A stretch of 18,014 nt of DNA from Conidiobolus incongruus B7586 (lineage: Eukaryota > Entomophthoromycota > Entomophthoromycetes > Entomophthorales > Conidiobolaceae): the NCBI GenBank assembly GCA_000697335.1, contig JNEM01010395.1, positions 1 through 18,014 of the forward strand, given 5' to 3'. The notes beneath the pieces were generated by a model. The model was given only the letters and a program-made list of their open reading frames with translations. It had not been told where the DNA came from and did not search any database. Positions within the stretch are counted from its first letter, which is position 1; every line of letters starts with the position of its first letter. The translations under genes were made by a program, and so were the position numbers. Below are positions 1-8,860 of this stretch, piece by piece.

Positions 1-6
1 ATTATA

Positions 7-85
7 ATATTTTATGCTATATTACCTTTATATGAAATTTTCTTTTATATTATATCAATAACTTTTTTCTATTATATTTATAAGA
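7..85 (+). repeat. Diverged direct repeat, copy 1
   Basis: This stretch begins ATATTTTATGCTATATTAC and matches 396-473, offset by 389 bases. The match runs through an ATATTAC, TTTATAT, TTTCTTT, ATATTATAT series with small indels. Identity is roughly three quarters by eye, and several differences are C/T. The element it belongs to is not recognisable. Confidence 0.5.
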
Positions 86-395
86 TTAGTCTTTTAGATT
101 CTTATATATATTTTTTTATAATTTAATTAAATATAAATTATATAATTAATTTATATTTAATTAAATTAAATATATAAATAATATTAAATTATTTAATAAA
201 CTATGTTTTTTTTCCTCTTAATTCTTAATATTTTTTATCTTTTATATTATTTTTAAAATTGAAACTATATTTTAATTATATTATAAGATATTAATATTAC
301 CTAATATAAATCTTAATATATTATTGACTTATTCTAGTTTAAAGCTTAATTAAACTTTATTTATATTGATACACTACATCCTACACTATTTTACC

Positions 396-473
396 ATATT
401 TTATGCCATATTACTTTTATATTAAGTTTTTCTTTATATTATATTGGTTTAACTACTATTATAATTATATATA
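396..473 (+). repeat. Diverged direct repeat, copy 2
   Basis: Second copy of the 7-85 repeat, beginning ATATTTTATGCCATATTAC (one C/T difference from copy 1 in the first 19 bases). A short run at 370-387, with TACACTACATCC and CTACACTATT, precedes it and could be part of the same unit. No open frame lies between the copies. Confidence 0.5.
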
Positions 474-1227
474 TATTTATAATTAAAAAAAATATAATTT
501 CTTATTTCTGATATTTATATTTATTTATTTAAAATTAATAATGTATTTAAAAAATCAAAAAATATAAAATTTTTTATTATTTTAAATTCAAGATAATACC
601 AAGCATAATCCTTATATAATGGAAAATTCTAGATTATAATAATAATTAGAGATTTAACACTTTGACAAAAGACTAACCATATTATAAAATAGTCATTGGG
701 TACTTATTCACTCAGGTGTTATCTTTATCAGATCCAATTCTTATTTTTTGATATTTTAATAAAAATTTTTAAAATATCTTGTTAGCCATCTTTGGCTTGT
801 TTTATCAAATCTATATGATCTTTTTTGCAAGTCTATATTTTAAAAGCCTTGCAATATATTAAAAAAATTTCTTTTATCAACTTTTGTTTATAAATGATTA
901 GATTAATAAAATAATTATATAATATATATCCACTTTCAAAATTATATTTTTTTATTTAATTATTTAATACTATCAAATTATGCCATATATTATAAATATG
1001 ATTTGATAAAGACCTTGAGGTAATTCTCTATGGCAAATTATTTGGATTGAATATTTTCAATTACAGATAAAGTTCATACAAGTTTTTATTTTCAGGATTT
1101 ATGCATGAATAATATAGTAAATTAACACTTTTGAATATGAAAATTAAAAATCTGGTGAGGAAATTTAACCAAGAGTTGCCAATTAATATGTTCTCATGAT
1201 ATAGATAACTTATGATACATTAGATTC

Positions 1228-2340
1228 GAATTATTTTTAAATATTTTACTATTGGATATCAATCAATTTTCTATATTGTTTTTCAAATATAAAATATTAT
1301 ATATTGAATAATTGCGTTGGAAGACACGGTGAGTGAACAATCCAGTTACGAAAAAAGGAAAAGTTTAAATTTTACAAATCTCAAGACTTTTGTGGTTTTG
1401 GTACGGAAACTATTAGATCAACTTTGCACTTCGTTCTTTTTACTCTGTACAGGTCTTTTTTAACCTTACATGGTCTCATAATTCCATCACTTTTTACAAG
1501 ATACTGGATTACAGAATTGTTCTAATTTATACTAGATTTCTGATCTCGCACATCACCTTTATTGAGTTTCAAAATTCAAGATACTTAGAGTTTGTTCTAT
1601 TATATCAATATTCAGCTTAGATTTCATTTTAAATATATCAAGCATGTTTTTGCCCAAAAAATTAGACTGAGTAAAAAGGTGCATCATATTTGGATTTATC
1701 GTTAGAACACTCATACTATAATTATCGAACATTTATAGACTATTCAATTTTGTAATCCAAAACGCCCCAATAAAAGTTATAGTCTTCCCTTTCCTAAATA
1801 AATGAAATATTTGATATTGGCACTTAATTTTTAGAAAATCAAATATATCCAATTTTGCAACTTTTTAACCAATTAAATCCATCCAAATTATATGATAGGT
1901 GGATGAGTTGGAATAATGTATCAACAATTTAAAATATGAAATATTTAATGTGCTTAGGAGAGGTAATAGTTTAAAATAATTATTAATTATATATCAATAT
2001 AATCCATCTATAATAGTTTGATAATATATATTCTAAAATTTCTAACTTAGATTATTTTAATATTAAAGAAAAACAATTTCAAAACTTTTGACAAAAGGAC
2101 TGAATAAAATATATGAAAATGATTAAAATAGTATTCGTAATAATATCGGATCAAATATGTTTTGGAAGTGCATAATATTTGATTCTGTATAACAATTATC
2201 GAACATAATATAAGCAAGAATTCCAAGATTTTTGGTGATTGGTTGCTTGTTAATTGAACTAATTAACTATGATTAATTAAAGTGGATTCTTGCTAATTGA
2301 AGAATTGTAATTAAACAATGATAATGAGGAAGATAAGATT
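1228..2340. other. Spacer before the first receptor gene
   Basis: No convincing gene. The stretch 1320-1560 is visibly less AT-rich and contains several CG dinucleotides (near 1328, 1349, 1403, 1434 and 1547), unlike the block before it. It holds one relic-like reading frame, listed separately. Two loosely similar segments containing GTGCAT(C/A)ATATTTG and, downstream, ATTATCGAACAT lie near 1680-1730 and 2168-2210. They may be a small old duplication or shared upstream elements. Confidence 0.5.
1381..1521 (-). pseudogene. Possible relic of a basic, cysteine-containing protein
   Basis: This minus-strand frame is open for 46 codons from just after a TAG to a TGA. It contains an ATG at 1479 that would give 32 residues. 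The peptide is rich in Lys and Arg, has two cysteines (MRPCKVKK and RTKCKVD) and ends in VPKPQKS. It stands out because the surrounding 240 bases are richer in GC and CpG than the flanks, as real coding sequence is in this window. The triplet just before the open stretch reads TAG, so it could also be an exon start after a splice acceptor. I do not recognise the family. It could be chance, a decayed exon or a transposon fragment. Confidence 0.25.
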
Positions 2341-2348
2341 GAAAATGG

Positions 2349-2355
2349 TATAAAA
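2349..2355 (+). promoter_or_regulatory. TATA box of receptor gene 1
   Basis: TATAAAA starts 63 bases before the chosen ATG at 2412. The other two receptor genes have similar boxes 60 and 83 bases before their ATGs. A start of transcription about 30 bases downstream (near 2380) would leave a leader of roughly 30 bases. Confidence 0.5.
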
Positions 2356-2385
2356 TGAGACGCTGTTACCATTTAAACTAGGAAA

Positions 2386-2406
2386 ATGATAGCAGTTTGG
2401 AAGTAA
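2386..2406 (+). promoter_or_regulatory. Upstream mini reading frame (MIAVWK) before receptor 1
   Basis: A seven-codon frame (ATG to TAA) ends five bases before the receptor ATG. It is followed at 2407 by a second mini frame, ATG-CAA-TGA, whose stop overlaps the receptor start as ATGA. If transcription starts near 2380, the leader would carry both and translation of the receptor would need leaky scanning or reinitiation. If transcription starts later, they are irrelevant. Confidence 0.3.
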
Positions 2407-2411
2407 ATGCA

Positions 2412-3284
2412 ATGAGTTTAGATACAACGATATTGATACTTCAAATTATTACAACTATCATTAGTGGATTGTTATTTTTTGTCAATTGTTATATAATTTT
2501 ATTGGGCGCAAAACTGAAATTGAGCTATAAATTTGAATGGAGCTTAACGAAATTTTGCCTAGTTTTGGATTTAATACATTCAGTGGGAAGTATAATCTTC
2601 TATCCCTTGTCTGCCTCTAATATCAAAACAGATTTACTGTGTCAAATTAATGGATCAATTCTACCTCCATCAGTAGCGTTGGGCTTGGCATCAGTAGTAA
2701 TGCTATCGTTTTATCGTTGTTTAAAAATATATGGTTATAGCTTAAGTCATCAATGGTGCTGGAATTTGTCTTTCGGAATAATGGTCTTAATGGTTGCTCT
2801 GGTAGTTTTAAACTTCGCAGTACAGCAGGAGATGGAATACCATATACTAGGGTACTGTTTTATTGATCCATTACAAGATGTTCCTCAGTTGTATACATAT
2901 ATTACTATTGTGATTGTAGGATTTGTGTGTATGTTAGCCATTATTACCAATTATATTGCAATAGTCAGAGTTGGATTACGATTAGGCCGATTATATAGAT
3001 CTGACGAATTGCACAAATTACCATCAGATTCAGACGTAGAAAAATCAGCAGTGATAGTGATCAAAAAATGCCTAATTATTAGTGTGTCATATACCATATC
3101 ATTGTTCCCCATTATTGTCACTACTTTTATGACTATTACTGAAGGTGACCCAGTTAATCCTTATGCTCAATTAATAAGTGAATTTTTACTAGCTATGATT
3201 GGGATACCAAATCTACTGACAACTGTTTTACTTAACCCTGAAATCAGATTATATTTTACTAGATTTGAAATACTCAAATTATAA
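2412..3284 (+). CDS. Seven-transmembrane receptor 1 (rhodopsin-like GPCR family)
   Basis: A 290-residue multipass membrane protein, read as a class A-like G protein-coupled receptor in the plasma membrane; its ligand is unknown. The first in-frame ATG is used; a frame extended to a TTG at 2397 is unlikely. Hydrophobic segments fall near residues 7-32, 45-66, 79-101, 118-137, 162-187, 219-243 and 253-277. C77 at the start of TM3 and C149 in the second outer loop can form the usual receptor disulfide. The loop reads ILGYCFIDPLQD. The DRY position after TM3 reads YRCLK, keeping only the arginine. TM6 has LFP in place of CWxP, and TM7 has IPNLLTT in place of NPxxY. The inner loop 3 (about 188-217) is short and charged, and the tail is very short. 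The gene is intronless and AATAAA follows at 3364. It is clearly related to, but diverged from, the receptors at 6036 and 8861. The receptor fold is well supported; G protein coupling is inferred. Confidence 0.82.
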   Translation: MSLDTTILILQIITTIISGLLFFVNCYIILLGAKLKLSYKFEWSLTKFCLVLDLIHSVGSIIFYPLSASNIKTDLLCQINGSILPPSVALGLASVVMLSFYRCLKIYGYSLSHQWCWNLSFGIMVLMVALVVLNFAVQQEMEYHILGYCFIDPLQDVPQLYTYITIVIVGFVCMLAIITNYIAIVRVGLRLGRLYRSDELHKLPSDSDVEKSAVIVIKKCLIISVSYTISLFPIIVTTFMTITEGDPVNPYAQLISEFLLAMIGIPNLLTTVLLNPEIRLYFTRFEILKL

Positions 3285-5940
3285 TTATTCGAATATTTAT
3301 TATATTTCTCTTTCTTTTCCGTGATATATAAGCATCTATAATCATTACTCATTATTTAATAATAATAAACTAAATTTATGAATTATTGTTTATCCGATTA
3401 AAATTTCATTAATCCTCCACTTGAAACATTTGTTAATTAAAATTATGCAAATTTATTAAATGATATCATTTTAAACATTTCTGGACTTACCACACTTCAT
3501 TCTTATCCCAATTCCTATAGGTACGATCATTATGATTTTTGAATAACAATTTTAAATCAAAAAGCAACAAAATTTAAAAAGCAATTTTTTGAAATACTAT
3601 TGTTTTTTATTTGTATCAAATAGAATTTATCATATACTAACAATATTTATATTAAAACAATTAATATATAGATACTAGAATTTGTATTACAATGTAATCA
3701 AGTAGTTGTAAAATTATATGCTGCTAATATATATTTGATCGAAAGAGATCTATACCAATGGAAATATAAATAATATTTTTATTATTAAAGAGAAATAAAT
3801 AATTTAATTTGTGAAAGTTGTGACCATTTAATAATATCATAACTATATTAGGAATAAATATTACTCGATTAAAGTTAAAATCTGAATTAATTTAATTGAA
3901 TCGTAAAGAATATAATAAACTCCTAATGCTGTTAGTACAAATGGTTATATTTATAATTGATCATATAGAGCATTGCTTTTTTAATAAATTTTTCAAAACA
4001 CTATCAACCAAAATAATGTTCAATTATAAATACAAACTGATCGCTATTACAAATTCACATCATATTGAAACTGAATATTAAGTCAGTTTCAAAAATATGA
4101 AAAAATTTTCATATTACTGAAGCGCATGTACTCAAATTATTTCTGGCGTATTGGATGATTTGAAATACTATACTATGAGCTGGAAATAATAGATTGAATA
4201 ATACAAAGTAGACCATGGTCTAAAATTTTTTACATTCATGGTATCATATTAATTTTAAATTTCGTTTTATATGATAGATTTCATTTTGCTAAAATTATTC
4301 TATAAGATACCATTATTTCGAAAAATCATGAGATATAGGTGTTTGATATATTGAATATATTTTCTTGATTCTTTAAATAAAACTACTAAAACCCAGAGCT
4401 TTTGGATTGCTACTTGATCTCAAATTAGAATTCCAAAATTTTATTTCAGTTATATAGGTGAAATTAAAATTTGAAAATACCCTATTACCTTTGATATAGG
4501 TATAGTGATTATAAGCGGAAATCTCAAACTTATCACCATAGAAAAATAAATTATTTGGAAAGGAGAGATATTATGCATTATATATTGAAAAAAGGAATAA
4601 TTTATTAATAAAATTTTGTTAATAGGCCTATATATTTTAATGGGTATATTAATACTAGTTTAAGACATCAAGTTCGCTTTTGAAAGGCTTACCCTTTTAT
4701 TCTCAGTTTAATTAATTGATGTATTTGATTTCTTCAGAAAATTTGTAACACAATATTGTTCAAATAATCCAGGAAACATTTTTGACAATTAATTAATCCC
4801 CTTGTGTAAAATATTAACATGAAATTTAATAGAAAATACATTAATTTTTGAATGATGAATAAAAGATAATCATGAACATTCTAAGTAATATATTGAGTAT
4901 CTTATCAATATTGTATTTAATTTATATATGTAATTTTTATATTTTTAAAATAAAATTGTTAATAATATTATCAATTACATATTATACACAAAAATATAAA
5001 TATAAATATAATATATAAGAATTATTATTTTAAATATTATTTCGGAAGATCTTAAAAAATTGAATTAAATAATTAAAAATAATTATTTCGATATATATCT
5101 GGTGATGTTATATAAATCTGCATTCTGGGATCGATTATGAAAAAATATTACATATTGTTTAGTATACACCCTTCGTCAAATATCAACTCATTTTTAAATA
5201 TGGTCACCTCATTTTAGGTTTTAAAGATTAATTCATATATAAAAGTACATATTGAGTGAGAATGATTAAACTAAACATATCAGTACATCTTTTTTAAAAC
5301 TCATTAAAAGTAAATCACTAAAATAGTATTGTAAATATTTTATAAACGTAATTAGAGCCAAAATTATGTTCAAGAAAAATTTATCTGTATTTTTATAAAT
5401 ATGTATAATTTTCAAGATACAATCTGAAAATATTTACCAAGAATATATGAAACAGTGGTAAATTTTTTTAGATATGATAATATATTAACCTATATTAAAG
5501 TTATGAATGTATTTTTAAATATAATATAAAAAATCTACTAGAGTCATTTAAAGTATATTTTTTTCTGTTAATTCAATTAACAATGATGTTTTTATAGATA
5601 TTGAATATTTTATTATTTAATGGGCAATAAAAAATGTTTATTCAATGTGGATGTTAACAAATGTTGGTAAATCACATTAAAGCCATAGAGTTTGTATTGA
5701 TTTAATAATGCATTAGTTTGATAATATAATCAAAATTATGTAATTAAGAATTTCAAGATAACAGATTTATTTTGAATCCAAGAAGCACATAATAAAACTA
5801 ATATAAATATAAAGGCATTAAGTAATATAAGAGTAAATTATCGCGTAATACTATTGGTCACAAATATACAAAAATGACATTTCTGTATCAATGATCGAAC
5901 AAAGTAATCAAAGTTAATTGGATGAAAATGGCATAGATAC
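3285..5940. other. Gene-poor spacer between receptors 1 and 2
   Basis: About 2.65 kb with no gene I can support. A 61-codon frame at 3896-4081 begins with TTG and has the Ile/Lys/Asn/Phe composition expected of random AT-rich DNA. A near-perfect hairpin lies at 4094-4115. Slightly less AT-rich patches occur around 4120-4200, 4640-4760 and 5100-5220 without a readable protein. I looked for receptor motifs (the LGYCFI loop, the TM7 motif) as signs of a dead copy and saw none. AATAAA at 3364-3369 is a plausible poly(A) signal for receptor 1, but such hexamers are common here. Confidence 0.5.
4094..4115. repeat. Short hairpin-forming inverted repeat
   Basis: Arms AATATGAAAA (4094-4103) and TTTTCATATT (4106-4115) are perfect complements separated by AA. 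No gene ends nearby and no role is evident. In DNA this AT-rich, a 10-bp arm may be chance. Confidence 0.4.
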
Positions 5941-5952
5941 ATATATCATTAC

Positions 5953-5962
5953 TATATAAAAG
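5953..5962 (+). promoter_or_regulatory. TATA box of receptor gene 2
   Basis: TATATAAAAG, a textbook TATA box, starts 83 bases before the ATG at 6036. The leader between contains no other ATG, so the receptor ATG is the first one a scanning ribosome would meet. Confidence 0.6.
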
Positions 5963-6035
5963 GTTGCAAGTAAGTTACTTTAATAAGATTTTTAACTTAA
6001 AATTCGTTCTTGGATAGTTTTTCATCTACGTCACT

Positions 6036-6905
6036 ATGAATACTTCTGTGGCAGATGCTATGAAAGTTGCTAAATACCTAAGGTGGATAGAAGTGGGAAT
6101 ACATTGCTTTTTACTAATTTTCGATTTTTATATCTTCTTTATAATTTTAGTTACTAAGATGACTAATACGATAGAGTGGAAATTTACCAAGATTGCAGTA
6201 GGATTGGATGTTATCTATGGAGCTTCAGTTATTCTATTTTATCCCTTACTTACAGCATATTCCGACTCCATTTTAGTCTGCCAAATTGCTGGAATTTTTA
6301 AACCTTCTTTATTTGCAATATGTATAGTCGCAATATTAATACTGATTGGAATAAGATACCTTAGATATTGTTTAAAAATAATAGTTAAAAACTGGACATG
6401 GTACACTATTTTTATATTCTTAATCCTATTGGATTTGGCTATATGCTTATCTTTCGCAATTCTTAAGAAAATGAAACCTACTATACTGGGATATTGCTTT
6501 ATTGATCCATTACAAGATACAGTGTCGAGATATATGAGTATGTTTATTTTAATTATCGCAGGTATTGGCACGATTATTATTATGGTAAATTATATCTTAT
6601 TATGTAGATTGGGACTTCAAATGGGGAAATATATAAGTAGTGAAAATATTGATATTGATAAAGATTCTATTGTCGAAAAATCTGCTAGAATAGTCGTTGC
6701 TAAATCTCTTTTCATTGCAATAAGTTATTCTGTTACTATATTTCCAAAAATTGTTTCCGGTTCGTTCCTTGTATTTCGACAAAAATCCCTTAGTCCTCTA
6801 TTTGACTTGGTTGCTGATTTTTTATTAAGTTTAAATACAATACCTAATTTAATTACGACTATACTTTTGAATCGCGTAATTCGAGAGAGATTATTTAAAA
6901 TATAA
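6036..6905 (+). CDS. Seven-transmembrane receptor 2 (rhodopsin-like GPCR family)
   Basis: A 289-residue intronless membrane receptor of the same family as the genes at 2412 and 8861. Hydrophobic segments lie near residues 14-38, 50-73, 86-107, 120-142, 168-192, 220-243 and 255-279. C82 before TM3 and C154 in LGYCFIDPLQD form the likely outer disulfide. The position after TM3 reads RYLRYCLK rather than DRY. TM6 has IFPK, and TM7 ends IPNLITTILLN followed by a short basic tail. Inner loop 3 (about 194-216) carries the charged segment DIDKDSIVEKSARIV, shared with receptor 3. It aligns with receptor 3 without gaps, about 207 of 289 residues identical by hand count, so the two are tandem duplicates. 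The start is the only ATG before a strongly family-like N-terminus and lies 83 bases after a TATA box. AATAAA at 7017 is a plausible poly(A) signal. Ligand and G protein partner are unknown. Confidence 0.88.
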   Translation: MNTSVADAMKVAKYLRWIEVGIHCFLLIFDFYIFFIILVTKMTNTIEWKFTKIAVGLDVIYGASVILFYPLLTAYSDSILVCQIAGIFKPSLFAICIVAILILIGIRYLRYCLKIIVKNWTWYTIFIFLILLDLAICLSFAILKKMKPTILGYCFIDPLQDTVSRYMSMFILIIAGIGTIIIMVNYILLCRLGLQMGKYISSENIDIDKDSIVEKSARIVVAKSLFIAISYSVTIFPKIVSGSFLVFRQKSLSPLFDLVADFLLSLNTIPNLITTILLNRVIRERLFKI

Positions 6906-8790
6906 ATATAAATATATTAATCAATATGATTTTCATATTTATTATCATAATCTTATTGAAAAATGTTTAATAATACAACCAATCAAAGAAATATAACAAT
7001 TAAAACTATTCTTTTCAATAAATATTTATTAATTCTTGTATGCTATCTCCCTTTGTTCTATTTAATTATGCCACAGATATTCATCTTATTAAAAATAAAT
7101 TTTCAGATTTTATAAAGCAAATGCATAAAAATCGCAGTTCATTGAAATATAACTATCAAAATATTTTATTTACAAGCTTTATGGTCATGATATAATTTCA
7201 TTTCCAATCAGACTTCCATTTAGGGATGACATAAATTGCAATTTTTTAGAGATATTAAATTAATACATAGAAATCTTTATTAATTAATTTTTAATAAGGT
7301 GTCATTATATTAACTCTTGAACCTCAATCATTGATACAACTAAATATATTGAAGATTATTATATGATATACCTTTAATATTAAAATATTCTTAATGATCA
7401 ACTTTGTAAATTAATTATTAAATATTAATATTTAAAAATATAGCACTAAGTTTGAAAATACTTCTCCGAATTATATAAATTATAAGATTAATCAAATTGA
7501 TTATATTTAACACAATCAAAACAATCATATATTGACCAATTCAATTAATCAAAAAAATATATCAATGTTTCTCAATGTAAAAATAAAATGGAATTGTTAT
7601 TATGTAAGGTTTTATAAATTTCTATATATATTATTTGGTACAGAATATAATCGTGTTGACAATAGCACGTATGATATTTGCGAAAAATAATTTCAATTCT
7701 TTGATAAAATTTTGACAATGGTTTGGAAAAATTCGAAATTCTGAATATTTCAAGTAGGATTTAGTACCCAATTTGTTTTCAAATAACATTATACTTTAGA
7801 TAATAAAAGTTTTTAAAATTGGACTCTATATTTTAACATATAGAATATGGATATAATATAATTTTTAGTTTGTTGTAATCCATTAGATATTTCTTAAATG
7901 AAATATATTTTATTAGTCTTTAAAACAAAATTTTTTATATAGAATGATAACTATAAAAGTAATATATTGAGAGTTAGCCAATATAATAATGGGTATTTAA
8001 TAATAATCAAATGGTTTAATATTATCAAATGTAAAAAACTTGAATATATTGGCCAATATATCGATTATATAATAATTTTGGAATGTATAACGATATTGAT
8101 CTAAATAATTAAAATAGAAACAATATAAATATTGAATATATTTTAGACCTATATTCAGTGAGAATATTTTATCTAAAAATAAGGATTGTAAATAATAATT
8201 ATTTTTAATTTTCCAAGTCAATGTTTTTATGCTCATAAAACTTGATTAATTTTTTGATTTAGTTCATGGAGAAAAACTCTGGTATTATAGATTGTGAATG
8301 ATATTTTGAGACAAAAATGACCAAAGTATATTTTCAAATTAATTAATTGGTAATCAAAATATATTATGTCCAAAACTCTGGCTTTTCCTATTACAGTCCT
8401 CTCCTCAATCATAGTTTCAGCTTGGTTTCACCATTGTATACTAAAAATTTAACATTATTCGTCTTGATAAAATTGTTATGTGAGTATATCCAATAACTAT
8501 CCAATATCACAATGGAATTAGGTTATAACAGTAACAGTAACATAATCTAACACAAATTATAATAAGAGGTATAAAAGTATATTTTAATAATCAAATTTTA
8601 ATAATTTTTCAAATAATATTATATATATATATATATCAACTTTACTTAGCATTTATCATTTAAATTTGCATTAATAAAGATGATATTTGAAGCTTTCTTA
8701 ATTTGGAACCAAACTATTTACCGAAGATAACTTGATGCATAATATATCATTACCCAAATTATATTTCATAAAATATCATCAAATGAGTGT
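6906..8790. other. Gene-poor spacer between receptors 2 and 3
   Basis: About 1.9 kb without a supported gene. A minus-strand ATG frame of 79 codons at 7997-8236 is made almost only of Ile, Tyr, Phe, Asn, Lys and Leu, with no motif and no change in base composition, so I treat it as chance. The hexamer TAACAG is repeated nearly three times at 8525-8541. A further TATAAAA at 8570 is not followed by a nearby gene start; receptor 3 begins 290 bases later. A plain AT microsatellite lies near 8620-8636. Confidence 0.5.
8525..8541 (+). repeat. Short tandem repeat of TAACAG
   Basis: Two full copies and most of a third lie about 330 bases before receptor 3. It could be a cluster of binding sites or a simple microsatellite; nothing in the sequence decides. 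Confidence 0.4.
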
Positions 8791-8800
8791 GTAATATTTA

Positions 8801-8810
8801 TATATAAATA
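8801..8810 (+). promoter_or_regulatory. TATA box of receptor gene 3
   Basis: TATATAAATA starts 60 bases before the ATG at 8861. The leader that follows is pyrimidine-rich (CTTGCTCTTCTGTGTC) and has no other ATG. Confidence 0.55.
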
Positions 8811-8860
8811 CGAGTAATTACTTATCATTTATCTTGCTCTTCTGTGTCTAAGAACTCAAT

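Larger units (their letters stand above)
1..1227. other. AT-rich, CpG-free gene desert
   Basis: I see no gene here. Reading through the 1227 bases I found no CG dinucleotide; the first is in the TTCGAA near 1227. Both strands are dense with TAA and TAG. The only structure I can support is the diverged direct repeat listed separately (7-85 and 396-473). The texture matches the decayed transposon block at the far end of the window, so this is probably an old, mutated repeat whose family can no longer be read by eye. Confidence 0.6.

Noticed and set aside
2397-2411. Five-residue N-terminal extension of receptor 1 from a TTG
   Set aside because: A eukaryotic gene would normally use ATG; the in-frame ATG at 2412 gives 290 residues, matching the 289 of its paralogues.
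3167-3352. Minus-strand frame of 61 codons across the end of receptor 1
   Set aside because: It overlaps the conserved TM7 coding region on the other strand and has no independent support.
3896-4081. Plus-strand frame of 61 codons
   Set aside because: It starts with TTG, has the composition of random AT-rich DNA, shows no motif and has no change in GC at its edges.
6239-6571. Minus-strand frames inside the receptor 2 gene (also 6600-6782), and frames at 8929-9258 (+) and 9106-9408 (-) inside receptor 3
   Set aside because: They are shadows of the conserved + strand receptor frames; conservation between the paralogues follows the receptor reading.
7997-8236. Minus-strand frame of 79 codons with a true ATG
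   Set aside because: The peptide is almost only Tyr, Ile, Phe, Asn, Leu and Lys with no motif. Base composition equals the flanks, and no promoter-like context is distinct from background. A small gene cannot be fully excluded.
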